NCBI GenBank assembly: GCA_036279975.1
Contig: DASURP010000093.1
Coordinates: 1 to 13,908 of the forward strand
Origin: 66-474 sp036279975
GTDB lineage: Bacteria; Pseudomonadota; Gammaproteobacteria; Xanthomonadales; Rhodanobacteraceae
DNA: 13,908 nucleotides
Direction: 5' to 3'
Below the pieces are notes generated by a model. That model was not told where the DNA came from, did not search any database, and saw only the letters and a program-made list of their open reading frames with translations. Within the stretch, counting starts at the first letter, position 1. Every line of letters starts with the position of its first letter. Made by a program: the position numbers and the translations under genes. Shown piece after piece: positions 13,831-13,908 of the stretch.

Positions 13831-13861
13831 GGGCGGGAGCTGAAACTCCCGCCCTGTTTCC
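13831..13861 (+). terminator. Intrinsic terminator after the DUF6448-like gene
   Basis: GGGCGGGAG (13831-13839) and CTCCCGCCC (13846-13854) form a perfect 9-bp stem around CTGAAA, followed by TGTTTCC. It lies 34 bases after the stop and is the clearest intrinsic terminator in the window. The T-run is short and interrupted. Confidence 0.8.
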
Positions 13862-13908
13862 ATTGCACCGCCAGTGCGGATCGTGGGCGAAAACGCATGG
13901 GTGCCCGC

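Noticed and set aside
1..13908. CRISPR array, tRNA/rRNA genes, insertion sequences
   Set aside because: No regularly spaced repeats, cloverleaf-like sequence, ribosomal signature or transposase motif was seen on either strand.

Overview
The window is high-GC, gene-dense proteobacterial DNA. The PEP-synthase fragment at the left edge reads like the enzyme of Xanthomonas and its relatives. That, together with the STAND–TPR signalling style and the CTTCTCCC/GGGAG-type intergenic palindrome, suggests a gammaproteobacterium of the Lysobacterales (Xanthomonadaceae/Rhodanobacteraceae). This placement is inference from remembered family sequences, not a search. No tRNA, rRNA, CRISPR, transposase, integrase or att-like structure was seen.

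Layout. (1) 1-357: 3' end of ppsA. (2) 358-756: about 400 bp without a convincing gene. (3) 757-5327: a translationally coupled two-gene module, the most interesting part of the window. Its first protein joins a SIR2-like domain to a TIR domain. Its second is an nSTAND-type P-loop NTPase with a winged-helix-like region, a basic coiled stretch, one transmembrane helix and a ~580-residue TPR-like C-terminus. (4) 5465-6550: a Ca2+/cation:proton antiporter. (5) 6679-10305: four closely packed plus-strand genes: an RNB-type ribonuclease, a 68-residue membrane protein, a secreted metallo-beta-lactamase-fold hydrolase and a PLP-dependent threonine/serine dehydratase. (6) 10385-12011, minus strand: two tandem paralogous DoxX-like membrane proteins, each apparently built from two similar halves. 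(7) 12231-13796, plus strand, divergent from (6): a Crp/Fnr-type regulator and a secreted DUF6448-like protein, closed by a clear intrinsic terminator at 13831-13861.

How the genes may work together. In the SIR2-TIR/nSTAND module the TIR domain keeps the glutamate expected for NAD+ cleavage. The SIR2-like half keeps its His but has Thr where the usual catalytic Asn sits. The NTPase has intact Walker A and B motifs, and its charge pattern places the NTPase in the cytoplasm and the TPR region in the periplasm. The simplest reading is a sensor-switch NTPase paired with a nucleotide-cleaving or nucleotide-binding effector, either immune-like or signalling. The neighbours are housekeeping genes, so no defence island supports an antiphage role. 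At the right end, the Crp/Fnr regulator, the divergent DoxX-like pair and the DUF6448-like protein form a plausible small regulon, but no operator site could be identified.
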